This document shows positions 51,560 through 61,274 of a DNA stretch of 64,000 nucleotides, piece by piece. The stretch's first letter is position 1. Each line of letters begins with the position of its first letter. The stretch lies in contig CAHJWL010000001.1 in NCBI GenBank assembly GCA_903642235.1, forward strand, positions 62,001 to 126,000. The letters run 5' to 3'. The translations under genes were made by a program, and so were the position numbers. The notes below the pieces were generated by a model. That model was not told the origin of the DNA and did no database searches. It was given only the letters and a program-made list of their open reading frames with translations. This stretch comes from Acidobacteriaceae bacterium. Its GTDB lineage: Bacteria > Acidobacteriota > Terriglobia > Terriglobales > Acidobacteriaceae.

Positions 51560-52807
51560 ATGACTCTGCTCCTTCTGCAGATGACAGTGATTGTGCTGAC
51601 TGCGCTCGCGTGTGGCTGGGTCGCGGAGAGGGTGGGTCAGACCCGGGTTATTGGAGAGATCGCAGGCGGCATCCTGCTGGGGCCATCGGTGCTTGGCCGC
51701 ATGGCTCCGGGAGTCTCTGGCCATTTGCTCCCGCAGAGTTCGCTCGCGTCTTTGGAAACTCTGAGCACGGTCGGTCTGGTGCTTTTCTTGTTCCTGATCG
51801 GCACAGAACTTGAGTACGCGCACATGCGGCGGGAGAAAGCCGCGGCGGCGATGGGAAGCGGCCTGAGTATTCTGCTGCCGTTTGCACTGGCCGCAGCCGT
51901 TGCGCCGGCGTTGCGGGTGCGATTTGCGCCTGCAGGCGTTCGCAGCCTGGAGTTCATGCTGTTTCTTGGTATCTCGATGAGCATCACGGCATTTCCTGTG
52001 CTGGCGCGAATTTTGGAGGAACGCGGGCTGCAGTTCACCCCGCTTGGAACGACGGCGCTGCTGTGCGCGGCCCTTGATGACGTATGCGCGTGGTGTCTGC
52101 TGGCTGTGGCGCTTACGCTCGTACCGTCTGCGAGCGACGCGCGCTCGCTGCCGCTCCGGCTGCTGCTGCTTATGGTGTATGTGGCGGGGATGATCTTTGC
52201 GGTGAGGCCGGTTGGAGCCTGGTTCGCAGAAAGGTCGGAGACCGGCGTGTTGTCCTACAGCCAGTTCGGCGTTGTTCTTGCGGGAGTGCTGGCGTCCGCC
52301 GCAGCGACAGATGCAATCGGCGTACATCCCCTGTTTGGAGCGTTTCTGGCTGGCTGCTGTTTTCCGCGACGCCGCTCGTGGCAGACGGCGGTGCGAACGA
52401 GGCTCGACACGATTGTTTCCGTTCTGCTGCTTCCGCTTTTCTTTGCTCTTACAGGTGTGCGAACGCGCCTGGACCTGCTGAGCGGTTCGCGCGTGTGGTT
52501 CTGGACGGTGGTGGTACTTGCAGTTGCCGTTGTGGGCAAGATGGGCGGCGCGGTGCTGGCCTCCCGATGGACCGGCCACACGTGGCGGCACGCGGCTGCT
52601 CTGGGAGCGCTCCTGAATACGCGGGGTCTGGTCGAGTTGGTGGTCTTGAACATCGCCTATAACGCGCATGTCTTTTCGCCAACGCTTTTCACCATGATGG
52701 TCGTGATGGCGCTCATAACGACTGCGATGACGACGCCGATGCTCAATCTTCTCGGGGTCTCAGATATGCGTGCAGGTAGCAGCCGAGAGATCCTGGACAC
52801 GATGTGA
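51560..52807 (+). CDS. CPA2-family cation:proton antiporter
   Basis: This is a 415-residue integral membrane protein with about 12 hydrophobic segments and the CPA2 (KefB/NapA-like) pattern: RVIGEIAGGILLGPSVLG, LFLFLIGTELE, GISMSITAFPVLARIL, ALDDVCAWCLL and GFGALLNTRGLVELVVLN-type motifs. It exchanges K+ or Na+ for protons. The cytosolic RCK domain of KefB/C is absent, so regulation must differ. The start at ATG 51560 precedes the first helix. Confidence 0.88.
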   Translation: MTLLLLQMTVIVLTALACGWVAERVGQTRVIGEIAGGILLGPSVLGRMAPGVSGHLLPQSSLASLETLSTVGLVLFLFLIGTELEYAHMRREKAAAAMGSGLSILLPFALAAAVAPALRVRFAPAGVRSLEFMLFLGISMSITAFPVLARILEERGLQFTPLGTTALLCAALDDVCAWCLLAVALTLVPSASDARSLPLRLLLLMVYVAGMIFAVRPVGAWFAERSETGVLSYSQFGVVLAGVLASAAATDAIGVHPLFGAFLAGCCFPRRRSWQTAVRTRLDTIVSVLLLPLFFALTGVRTRLDLLSGSRVWFWTVVVLAVAVVGKMGGAVLASRWTGHTWRHAAALGALLNTRGLVELVVLNIAYNAHVFSPTLFTMMVVMALITTAMTTPMLNLLGVSDMRAGSSREILDTM

Positions 52808-52944
52808 CGGTGTACGGGAGGTCGCGCGCGAGTTTGTAAAATTAACTGGACGCCGGCACACAAGCTGCTGCCGGATGCAACAGAGCGGTAGGCTACTGCT
52901 TCTGCCAAGGCGAGGAGAATCCGCTCCGTGATCGCTCGCGCTAC

Positions 52945-54111
52945 TCAGGGACGTTTTGGGGCTGCACTCTTATACTGCCGGGCAATGAGTTCTCCGGCCC
53001 TCTTACGCTCGGAGGCTCCCTCGGCGCTGCGACCCAGTTCGAGAAGTGCTGTTCCATAAATGTAGTGCGCCTCAGACTCCTCAGGCATCCGGGTGAGAAG
53101 CTGTCGCAGCGGAACTATGGCTTTCTCTGGTTGATGCATCGAGAGCCAACTCTGGCCGAGTTCTCTCAGAGCATCGCCATAGTCAGGGTTCGCGGCGAGA
53201 GCGGACTGGAAGTAAGGAACGGCTTCAGCAGGCTTGTCTTCGCGACGAAGGATGCGGCCCATCGTGCAGTTGGCGACCACGTCGTTGGGGAATTTTTGCA
53301 GCTCCAACCCAAATTCACGTTTCGCATCAAGGGGGCGTGCGTTGCGCCAGTAGATCACACCCAGGCCGGTATGAAGGCCGGGATAGTTTGGGTCAGTTTG
53401 AGCTGCAAGGTTGAACTCGCTTATCGCCTCTTTTTCTTCGAACAACTTATCGTGAGCGAGAGCAAGGAGAACATGGGCTGCGGCCGAATCCGGCTTCAGC
53501 ATCATGATGCGGGTGAACACTCGCCGAACTTCCGCATAGTCTGCGAGCTGGAGGTAAGCCTTGCCGAGTATGTCCAGAGTTTCCAGGCTGTCTGGCTGGA
53601 GAGCGCTTGCTTTCTCGAGGTAGCTAACTGCCTTCGCGTAGCGGTTCAACGCGAACAGGTCGAGCCCTGCGAGTTCGGTAAGCTGAAAGCTTGGTGTCGC
53701 TGTCGCCGCCTGCTCCAGCAACGGAGCCGCATCAGCAAAGTGCTTTGCTCGGAAGAGAGCTATACCTAGATTTCGCGTTGTGATGGGATCGTTCGGCTTG
53801 CCTGCAAGTGCCTGACGGTAGGTCGCGATCGCTTCGTCGTAGCGACCCTGATGCCCGATGCTTAACGCAAGGTTGTTAAGCAAAGGCACCGAGCCGGGCT
53901 CAGCTCCAAGAGCTTTCCGGAAGAGTGACTCTGCCTGCGCATCGTTACCGCTGCTGAGGGCGAGGGACGCTGCGGCGATTGTCTCGCTCAGAGTGGGGTT
54001 CGGAGGCGGTGCGGGTTGCGCCAAAGTCTTCTGACTGGACACCGCGAGCAGAGCTGCCAGCGCCAGCACACTCTTACCTAACTTCGTATGCGTGCGCGGC
54101 AGTTTTGTCAT
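52945..54111 (-). CDS. Exported TPR-repeat protein
   Basis: The protein has 388 residues, a signal peptide (SVLALAALLAVSS) and about nine tetratricopeptide repeats (for example LLNNLALSIGHQGRYDEAIATYRQAL, in 34-residue spacing). TPRs are protein-protein scaffolds. It is divergent from the TonB-dependent receptor, and such pairing is common in acidobacterial polymer-uptake loci; a role in assembling or serving the receptor is inferred. The open frame reaches 54159, but ATG 54111 is placed before the basic-hydrophobic leader. Confidence 0.8.
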   Translation of the reverse strand: MTKLPRTHTKLGKSVLALAALLAVSSQKTLAQPAPPPNPTLSETIAAASLALSSGNDAQAESLFRKALGAEPGSVPLLNNLALSIGHQGRYDEAIATYRQALAGKPNDPITTRNLGIALFRAKHFADAAPLLEQAATATPSFQLTELAGLDLFALNRYAKAVSYLEKASALQPDSLETLDILGKAYLQLADYAEVRRVFTRIMMLKPDSAAAHVLLALAHDKLFEEKEAISEFNLAAQTDPNYPGLHTGLGVIYWRNARPLDAKREFGLELQKFPNDVVANCTMGRILRREDKPAEAVPYFQSALAANPDYGDALRELGQSWLSMHQPEKAIVPLRQLLTRMPEESEAHYIYGTALLELGRSAEGASERKRAGELIARQYKSAAPKRP

Positions 54112-54315
54112 TCCCGGCCAGGCTCTATCCCAAATTGAATCGAGTAAAGAACGAATCATTTGTCAGATAAGTGAAATATTCCCTTGATTTCAAGGAACTC
54201 TCTGTTAGAGTGCGGTTACACCAGCAATAAAGAGTCTTAAGTATCATCCCACGGGCGGAGACATCCTTCGCACACGCGACCGTGTTTTTCAACCGTATTG
54301 ACCGAGGCCGTCCTA

Positions 54316-57300
54316 ATGACGAAGCTTTTGCAGAAGCGCGTTCTTTTCCTGGTTGCATTCTTTGCTTTTCTTTCCCCTGCTCTGGCTCAGGAGATTGCTG
54401 CCAGCCTGAATGGCGTGGTGAGTGACACGACAGGTGCTGCCATTGTGGGTGCATCGGTAGAGATCCGCAATGCTGCCGTTCTGGGATTCCGCCGGTCGGC
54501 AACAACGGACAAGGATGGAACATACACGGTTACAAATCTACCGCCAGCTACCTATACCGTGATCGTGTCCTCTCCTGGATTCAGGACTCTTACGACTGAG
54601 AGCGTGACGCTCTTCGTCGCGGAAAAGCGAAGTGTGAACGCTCACCTTGAAGCGGGCTCCGTCGATCAGAGCGTCACAGTGCAGCAGGATGCCGTTACTG
54701 TCGAGACGACAAGCAGTGCGCAGACAGGAACGATAAGCGGCACTCAGGTGCGCGAGCTTGAGCTCAACAATCGTAACTTCGAACAGCTTGTTACGCTGCA
54801 GCCCGGCGTCGTCAGCGGGCTCGGCGACGAAGTGGGTTTTGGCTTGAATAATACAACGACCCTTTCAGTCAACGGAGCACGCGCCGGAGCCAACAACTGG
54901 ACGGTAGATGGCGCAGATATTAACGATAGCGGCTCAAATGGAACGCTCCTGAATGTGCCGAGTGTGGATGCGATTCAGGAGTTCACTCTCGCTCGCGGTT
55001 CCTATGACGCGGGGTATGGACGGAGCGGCGGCGCGCAGATACTCGTCGCGACCAAGCAGGGGACAAGTCAATATCACGGGGACGTCTATGAGTTCAATCG
55101 CAACAATATCTTCAACGCGAACACCTTTTTTGCCAAGCACAACCCGGCAGCTGTTCAGGCTCGCGGCATTGAACGCTACAACAACTACGGCTTTACACTT
55201 GGCGGGCCGGTAACGATTCCCAAGGTCTTCAACACCTCCAAGGACAAGCTGTTCTTCTTCTGGTCTGAGGAGTGGAGAAAGGTTACAAAGCCGACGACGC
55301 AAGGCATTCCCGCGCCTTCGACGGCCATGTTGAATGGCATAGTTGCCGGCCAGGTGACAGGCGCACCCGCAGGCTGCGTCACCTTTGACGCTACGAGCAA
55401 CCAGAGCACGATCAACCCAAGCTGCTACAGCCAGAATGCCAAGGTTTATCTGGCGAATGTCTACGACAAGTTCCCGGCTGACAGCAGCGGGAACAATTTC
55501 GCTACCTTCTCATCCCTGCAGAACAGCCGGCAGGATATTGTTCGGCTGGACTACAACCTTACTGAGAAGCTTCATCTCTTCGCGCGTGCGATGCAGGATG
55601 AGACACCGGAGAGTTTTCCGACCGGCCTTTTCGCCGGCAACAACTTTCCCGGCCTGCTTAATACAACCCTGAACGCTCCAGGCGAGAACGTGGTTGCGAA
55701 TCTTTCGTACACCATCAGCCCGAAGCTTGTGAATGAGGCTGAGGTTGCGTACTCCCAGGGAGAGATCCAGACGGCGCTTTCAAACGCCGTAGCCAACTCT
55801 CCGACGGTGCTCTCCGCGTTGACCAACAACTACGCCTACGCCGACCCGTATGGAAGGATTCCAAGCATTTCGTTTACCGGCGGCACCATCACCGGGTTTA
55901 CGCAGGGTTCGGCTCCTTATAAGGAGCGCAACCTCGATCGAACCATCTTTGACAACCTCTCTGCCACGCTCGGCAAGCACTCGCTGCGGACCGGCTTTAC
56001 TCTCTCGCAGATGTTGAAGACGGAGAATGGTCCAAACGGGAATCCATCCTTTCAGTTCGCTACCTGGCAGGATTTCCTGCTTGGCAATGTGCTTGTGTAT
56101 TCCCAGCCGAGTCGCGATACGATCCCGAATCTGCATTACTACAATGTCGAAGCCTTCGTTCAGGACGACTGGAAGGTAAGCCCCCGGCTGACGCTGAATC
56201 TCGGTCTGCGCTGGAGCTACTTCCCCTCGCCAACTGATGTGAACGACACTCTGAACAACTTTGATTCCACGCAGTTCGATCGCAGCAAGATTCCGTTGCT
56301 CGGCGCAGATGGAAACTTCGTTGCCGGTCAGGGCCAGGCTCCGTCCACCTACGTGAACGGACTCATCTTTCCGCAGGGATCTGCCTGCACGGCGGCCAAG
56401 GCAATTGCACCCGGCGTGACCTGTTCGCCGTACGGCGGTCGCGTCAATCCAAACTCCAATCTTAACTTCGGACCACGCTTCGGCTTTGCCTTTGATCCAT
56501 ACGGTGGTGGTAAAACATCGTTCCGCGGCGGCTTTGGCATCTTCTTCGACCGCACGCTCAACGGAATCTGGGAGCAGAACGCTTTTTCCGATCCGCCGCT
56601 GGTCCAGACGTCCACAGTCAACAACACGCAGTTTGATCATCCGCTTGCCGGAACCAGCAGCGTCTCGCTCGGGCCGAATGGGATTACCACGACGGGCAGC
56701 CCGGCGTTCAAGGTGCCGTCGTACGCGACTTATAACCTGTCTCTGCAGCAGGCCCTCACCTCCAGCACCGTGGTTGAAGTCGCCTACGTCGGCTCGCAGG
56801 GACGTCATCTGCTGGGAGAGCAGGATCTGAATCAGCCCACTCTCCAGGCGCGGGCGGCTGACCCTGTGGCGAACGTAAACCTGGTCCGACCCTATCTCGG
56901 CTACTCGTTTACGAAGTCGCGCATTCCGCTCTTCACCAGCAACTACAACTCGCTGCAGGTCTCTCTCAACCACCGCGTTACCAAGGGCCTGACCGCCGGG
57001 ATCGCATATACCTGGTCGAAGAATCTCTCCGCACAGTCTGCCGATCGAAACGTAGCCAGCACCGACACCTATAACCCGAAGCTGGACTACGGCCCAACCA
57101 CTCTGAATACGCCGCACCTCTTCATCGCGAATTATGTGTATAGCCTGCCCTTCCTTCGAGAGCAGCATGGTCTTGTCGGCCACACGCTTGGCGGGTGGGA
57201 GGTCTCCGGCATCACCTCTGTTGAGAGCGGCCACTCGGCTACCGTGACACAATCTCTCGATCCGTTTGCCTGCGTAGCTGCCGTGGGCACCGTCAATGGC

Positions 57301-57696
57301 TGCGCGGACGGAACGTATCCTGGAGGTATTGGCATCGCAACGCCGAATGGCGCTATTGCGCCGCGCCCGGATCAAATTACTCCGGTTCAGCTCACCAAGA
57401 GTCTCGGGCAGTGGTTCACGACCTCGTCCTTTACTCAAGCGGTCGGGCATTTCGGCTCGGAACGGAACGGCAGCTTTCTCGGGCCTGGTTTGCAGAACTG
57501 GGATCTCGGAGCTATCAAGAACATCCAGTTCAGCGAACGCTTCCGCTTCCAGTTTCGTGGAGAGTTCTTCAACGCCTTCAACCACACGAACTTCGCGGGG
57601 GTTGCGACGAACCTAAGCAACCCCAAGACGTTCGGTACAGTTGTCAGCGCGCACCTGCCTCGCAACGTTCAACTCGGAGCAAAGCTGTACTTCTAA
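54316..57696 (+). CDS. TonB-dependent receptor with carboxypeptidase-like N-terminal domain (Oar type)
   Basis: The 1126-residue outer-membrane protein has a signal peptide (FLVAFFAFLSPALA), a carboxypeptidase-regulatory-like beta domain (residues about 25-105, LNGVVSDTTGAAIVGASVEI to TYTVIVSSPGFRTL), a plug (LNNRNFEQLVTLQPGV; WTVDGADINDSGSNG; YDAGYGRSGGAQ) and a large barrel ending in an aromatic residue (LYF). These receptors are very numerous in Acidobacteria and import large ligands with TonB energy. No SusD homologue is adjacent. The neighbours (GH20, DUF1080, TPR) suggest a GlcNAc-containing glycan as ligand. GAGG precedes ATG 54316. Confidence 0.93.
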   Translation: MTKLLQKRVLFLVAFFAFLSPALAQEIAASLNGVVSDTTGAAIVGASVEIRNAAVLGFRRSATTDKDGTYTVTNLPPATYTVIVSSPGFRTLTTESVTLFVAEKRSVNAHLEAGSVDQSVTVQQDAVTVETTSSAQTGTISGTQVRELELNNRNFEQLVTLQPGVVSGLGDEVGFGLNNTTTLSVNGARAGANNWTVDGADINDSGSNGTLLNVPSVDAIQEFTLARGSYDAGYGRSGGAQILVATKQGTSQYHGDVYEFNRNNIFNANTFFAKHNPAAVQARGIERYNNYGFTLGGPVTIPKVFNTSKDKLFFFWSEEWRKVTKPTTQGIPAPSTAMLNGIVAGQVTGAPAGCVTFDATSNQSTINPSCYSQNAKVYLANVYDKFPADSSGNNFATFSSLQNSRQDIVRLDYNLTEKLHLFARAMQDETPESFPTGLFAGNNFPGLLNTTLNAPGENVVANLSYTISPKLVNEAEVAYSQGEIQTALSNAVANSPTVLSALTNNYAYADPYGRIPSISFTGGTITGFTQGSAPYKERNLDRTIFDNLSATLGKHSLRTGFTLSQMLKTENGPNGNPSFQFATWQDFLLGNVLVYSQPSRDTIPNLHYYNVEAFVQDDWKVSPRLTLNLGLRWSYFPSPTDVNDTLNNFDSTQFDRSKIPLLGADGNFVAGQGQAPSTYVNGLIFPQGSACTAAKAIAPGVTCSPYGGRVNPNSNLNFGPRFGFAFDPYGGGKTSFRGGFGIFFDRTLNGIWEQNAFSDPPLVQTSTVNNTQFDHPLAGTSSVSLGPNGITTTGSPAFKVPSYATYNLSLQQALTSSTVVEVAYVGSQGRHLLGEQDLNQPTLQARAADPVANVNLVRPYLGYSFTKSRIPLFTSNYNSLQVSLNHRVTKGLTAGIAYTWSKNLSAQSADRNVASTDTYNPKLDYGPTTLNTPHLFIANYVYSLPFLREQHGLVGHTLGGWEVSGITSVESGHSATVTQSLDPFACVAAVGTVNGCADGTYPGGIGIATPNGAIAPRPDQITPVQLTKSLGQWFTTSSFTQAVGHFGSERNGSFLGPGLQNWDLGAIKNIQFSERFRFQFRGEFFNAFNHTNFAGVATNLSNPKTFGTVVSAHLPRNVQLGAKLYF

Positions 57697-57703
57697 ACCA
57701 GTA

Positions 57704-57753
57704 CCGTACGCCTGCGGCTGCGGAGAGCAGCTGTTCGTGTCGCAGGCGTACGG
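57704..57753 (+). terminator. 13-bp hairpin after the receptor gene
   Basis: CCGTACGCCTGCG (57704-57716) pairs with CGCAGGCGTACGG (57741-57753); the loop contains a smaller GCTG/CAGC stem. No T-tract follows. It may be a Rho-assisted terminator or mRNA-stabilising structure between receptor and GH20 gene. Confidence 0.6.
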
Positions 57754-57831
57754 CATAAGCATCGAGTATCATTAGCCGCCTGGCGAGCAGAGGAACGCAG
57801 CTGCACGCGCGAGAGCAGCCGGAGAGAACAT

Positions 57832-60024
57832 ATGTATGCATCGAGGGTCCGGCGCCGTTTCGCCACCGTTGTTTGTACGGCCGCAGTATCCGTAGCTCTG
57901 GTGCCGAGTATGGCCGGGGCCCAGAGCGCTCCATCGAAGGCCGCGCCGCTCTCTCCACCATCGCTTCCGGGATCCGTCGCACCTGCCTTGATGCCGTTGC
58001 CCGCCAGCATGGAGCGAGGCGCCGGGGAGATGCGGCTAGACGGGAATTTTGCGATCGTGCTGGAAGGCTATCGCGAGCCGAGACTGGATCGCGCGGTACG
58101 GCGTCTTCAGCAACGGATCGAGCGTGAGACAGGGCTCATCTTTCTGGCCAGCAAAGGGCAGGCGCGGAGCCTCCTTACGGTGCGCACGGCGGGCGCAGGC
58201 AAACCGGTGCAGGAGCTTGGGGAAGACGAATCGTACACGCTGAACGTCGCGACTGGCGGAGCGACGCTGACCGCTCCAAATCCCCTGGGTGTTCTGCGGG
58301 GCATGCAGACATTTCTTCAGCTGATCCATCAGAAGAAGGACAGCCAGGACAAGGACAGCTTCGTGCTCGATGCCGTTACGATCCGCGACAAGCCCCGGTT
58401 TCCATGGCGCGGTCTGATGCTTGACTCGTCCCGGCACTTCCAGCCGATGCCGCAGGTGCTGCAGGAGCTTGATGCGATGGAGATGGTCAAGATGAACGTC
58501 TTCCACTGGCACCTGAGTGACGACCAGGGGTTTCGGGCGGAGAGTCACCGCTACCCCAAGCTGCAGACGATGGGCTCTGACGGAAACTTCTACACGCAGG
58601 CGGAGATGCGCGAAGTTGTGGAGTATGCGCGAGACCTCGGCATCCGCGTGGTGCCGGAGTTCGACATGCCGGGTCATGCGCGATCGTGGTTTGTGGGCTA
58701 TCCGGAGCTGGCTGCTTTGCCCGGACCCTACACGGTTGTGCACCACTACACGGTTGAAGACTTCCAGCATCCCGACCCCAAGCAGGATGCCGCAATGGAT
58801 CCCTCGAAGGAGGAGGTCTACCGCTTTCTTGACGGCTTTCTTGCAGAGATGACAGCGCTCTTTCCCGATCACTACTTCCACATCGGAGGAGATGAGTGCG
58901 ACGGTAAGCAGTGGGACGCGACGCCGCATGTGCAGGAGTTCATGAAGGCCCACGGCATGAAGGACGATCCTGCACTCCAAGCCTACTTCACCGGACGGCT
59001 TCAAAAGCTTGTCACGAAGCATGGCAAGATCCCGATTGGGTGGGACGAGGTGCTGCAGCCGGATACGCCGAAGGATGTGGTCATTCACTCGTGGCGCGGT
59101 CAGCGGAGTTTATTTCAGGCAGCCTCCCGGGGCTACCGCGGCATTTTGTCGGCTGGCTTTTATATCGACTTGAACCAGCCGGCGTCACAGCACTATCTGG
59201 TGGATCCCGTTGTGCTGCCGCCGCCGGACAAGAACGATCCAACAGCAAAGGGCGTGACAGTACCGGAGCATCTAACGTCCGAGCAAGAGGCGCGCATTCT
59301 TGGTGGTGAAGCAACGGAATGGACGGAGTACATCACGCCGGAGATCCTGAGCAATCGCGTGTGGCCCCGATCGGCTGCGATCGCGGAGCGCTTCTGGTCA
59401 CCGCAGGCCACCCGGGACGTGGCCAGTCTCTACACGCGGCTTGGCTGGATCTCGCACGAGCTGCAGATGCAGGGCGTAAACAACGGCGTTGTGATGCCGG
59501 GCATGGTGGAGCGCATCGCGGGCACATCTGCGACGGACCGGTTGATGGTGCTGGCCGCGATGGTTCAACCGCCCCTGGACTATACGCGGGAGTCTGTGCC
59601 GGGGCAGGCCTATGACGAGATCAGGCCGTTGATCCATCTAGTCGACGCGGTGCCTGCGGAGAGCACCACAGCACGCCACTGTGCGGAGCTGGCGCATGCT
59701 GTGGCGCAAGGTACGGCTACGCCTGCGCAGCACGCGGAGCTGCGGGCCTGGTTGATGCTGTGGGCAGGCAATGATGCAGAGTTGGCCCCCGCGCTGCAAG
59801 AGAGCTCGCTGACGACGGACCTGGCAGAGATCTCCCGCAATCTCTCACGCACGGCGGTCATCGGCCTGGGAGCTCTTGACCGCATTGAAGCAAGCGGGAA
59901 GGAGCGAAGCAGGACGACGGCACAGACGCAGGCCGAACTCAAGGAGCTCGAAAGGTTGACCCCCGCGGCGCTTCGAAACATGGCGGTCGCACCCGTCGAA
60001 GAGCTGGTCGCGGCACGGCCTTAA
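57832..60024 (+). CDS. Secreted GH20 beta-N-acetylhexosaminidase
   Basis: The 730-residue enzyme has a signal peptide ending near AGAQ. The N-terminal GH20b-type domain (to about 170) is followed by the barrel: RGLMLDSSRHFQP, VFHWHLSDDQGFR, EFDMPGHARSW, and the catalytic pair Asp354-Glu355 in HIGGDE. WTEYI near 500 lies in the substrate pocket. The C-terminal 150 residues are helical and of unknown role. GH20 enzymes release terminal GlcNAc or GalNAc from chito-oligomers or glycans, complementing the GH18 enzyme at 18.3-19.6 kb. Confidence 0.94.
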   Translation: MYASRVRRRFATVVCTAAVSVALVPSMAGAQSAPSKAAPLSPPSLPGSVAPALMPLPASMERGAGEMRLDGNFAIVLEGYREPRLDRAVRRLQQRIERETGLIFLASKGQARSLLTVRTAGAGKPVQELGEDESYTLNVATGGATLTAPNPLGVLRGMQTFLQLIHQKKDSQDKDSFVLDAVTIRDKPRFPWRGLMLDSSRHFQPMPQVLQELDAMEMVKMNVFHWHLSDDQGFRAESHRYPKLQTMGSDGNFYTQAEMREVVEYARDLGIRVVPEFDMPGHARSWFVGYPELAALPGPYTVVHHYTVEDFQHPDPKQDAAMDPSKEEVYRFLDGFLAEMTALFPDHYFHIGGDECDGKQWDATPHVQEFMKAHGMKDDPALQAYFTGRLQKLVTKHGKIPIGWDEVLQPDTPKDVVIHSWRGQRSLFQAASRGYRGILSAGFYIDLNQPASQHYLVDPVVLPPPDKNDPTAKGVTVPEHLTSEQEARILGGEATEWTEYITPEILSNRVWPRSAAIAERFWSPQATRDVASLYTRLGWISHELQMQGVNNGVVMPGMVERIAGTSATDRLMVLAAMVQPPLDYTRESVPGQAYDEIRPLIHLVDAVPAESTTARHCAELAHAVAQGTATPAQHAELRAWLMLWAGNDAELAPALQESSLTTDLAEISRNLSRTAVIGLGALDRIEASGKERSRTTAQTQAELKELERLTPAALRNMAVAPVEELVAARP

Positions 60025-60033
60025 CGAGCGGCC

Positions 60034-60056
60034 AATCAGCTGCTTAGCGGCTGATT
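60034..60056. other. Weak hairpin between GH20 and DUF1080 genes
   Basis: AATCAGC (60034-60040) pairs with GCTGATT (60050-60056) across nine bases, followed by TGAGTTCC. Position between two convergent genes suits a terminator, but the stem is short. Confidence 0.4.
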
Positions 60057-60131
60057 TGAGTTCCTTGTGCACGGCTGCCTCAGACACTGGTGTTAAAGCA
60101 GGCGGCCAGCAGATCGTAATGCACAACGGAC

Positions 60132-61109
60132 CTAACTCTTCGGAACAGAGATGGTGATGTTGCGGTATGCGATCACGCCGTGGTGATCGCCCTGGAGGTA
60201 GAACGGGCCTGGCTCGGCCTCCTTGCTATCGAGAGCACCTCCGGTCGGGCCCGGGATCTCGACGTTGTCGTGATACATCCTGCCGTCGCGCAAGACCGTG
60301 ACGTGTCTGCCGACGAGGGTGACGTCAAAGGCCGTCCATCGCCCAAGGCCGAGTGCAGAGCCTTCCGGCGGCGGGTAGTAGCTGTAGATCGCACCCATCT
60401 CATGCGACGGAATCTTGCCGCCCTCGGTGCCTACCTGCAGCTCGTAGCGGCCGCGCAGGTAGATGCCACTGTTTCCACCTTCCGGGCAGTTCACTTCAAT
60501 ATGCAGCTTGAAGTCCTGGAACTTCGGGATGGTCATGATGTTGGCAGCCCCGTGTGTGGCCTGACCGGGTACTTCGGGGTTATCGTTCACCAACTCGCCG
60601 CCTCGCGCCACCCATCTGTTGTTCTCGACGTTGCCGATGGGTTGCCAGCCGGAGAGATCCTTGCCGTTTAAGAGAGGCTGAGGATCGGTCCACTCCTTCG
60701 GCGCCACCCGGTCGAGCAGAGGCGCCTTGACGCCTGTGAGCCCCGGGCCCCGTGTGTCGCCGCGCTTCTCTACGCCAGTCAACCGTCCTGAGCTGGGCGA
60801 GGTGAGCTCCCAGGTGAGTGCTGAACCGGGACCCGCCTCCCCCACAGCCATGATCAGTTTGCCCGCTGCTATGTTGGCTCCGGCAATCGGCCGCCAGGCA
60901 CCGCCCCTCGGCTGAACGCGGCCGTCAAGTCTGCCATCGTGCTCCGTAAGCTCCATCCATTGCGGGTACGGTTTGCCTGAAGCGGGGGTAGCTGTGATAT
61001 CCCAACGCCCGAGAAACTCTTTGGCGTCCTGCGCGGCAACGGTTGAGGCCAGCGCGGATGCGATGACCGCGGAGAGCAGGGTGAATCCAAACAGACTCTT
61101 GCTTTTCAC
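60132..61109 (-). CDS. Secreted DUF1080 (3-keto-disaccharide hydrolase-like) protein
   Basis: The 325-residue protein has a signal peptide (FTLLSAVIASALASTVAA), an N-terminal beta domain of about 100 residues, and a C-terminal concanavalin-like DUF1080 domain (residues about 145-325: PLLNGKDLSGWQPIG, GGNSGIYLRGRYELQV, ALGLGRWTAFDVTLVG, YRNITI). Some DUF1080 proteins cleave 3-keto-glycosides; others only bind glycans. The E/H residues needed for hydrolysis were not confirmed. It converges on the GH20 gene. Confidence 0.83.
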   Translation of the reverse strand: MKSKSLFGFTLLSAVIASALASTVAAQDAKEFLGRWDITATPASGKPYPQWMELTEHDGRLDGRVQPRGGAWRPIAGANIAAGKLIMAVGEAGPGSALTWELTSPSSGRLTGVEKRGDTRGPGLTGVKAPLLDRVAPKEWTDPQPLLNGKDLSGWQPIGNVENNRWVARGGELVNDNPEVPGQATHGAANIMTIPKFQDFKLHIEVNCPEGGNSGIYLRGRYELQVGTEGGKIPSHEMGAIYSYYPPPEGSALGLGRWTAFDVTLVGRHVTVLRDGRMYHDNVEIPGPTGGALDSKEAEPGPFYLQGDHHGVIAYRNITISVPKS

Positions 61110-61274
61110 GCGTCGAGTGTAACGCCTTTCCCTACGGGTACGTCATCCTGGGGAGCTTCTGAGCTTGTTGGGAGGAGGTACGTCATACGCATGCACTGAC
61201 ATGTCGCAGATGTGAGTTTGTAGGCTCTGCGTTGAACGTTCCTGACGATGGTCGGGCTAAGAGCAACGCAACGA

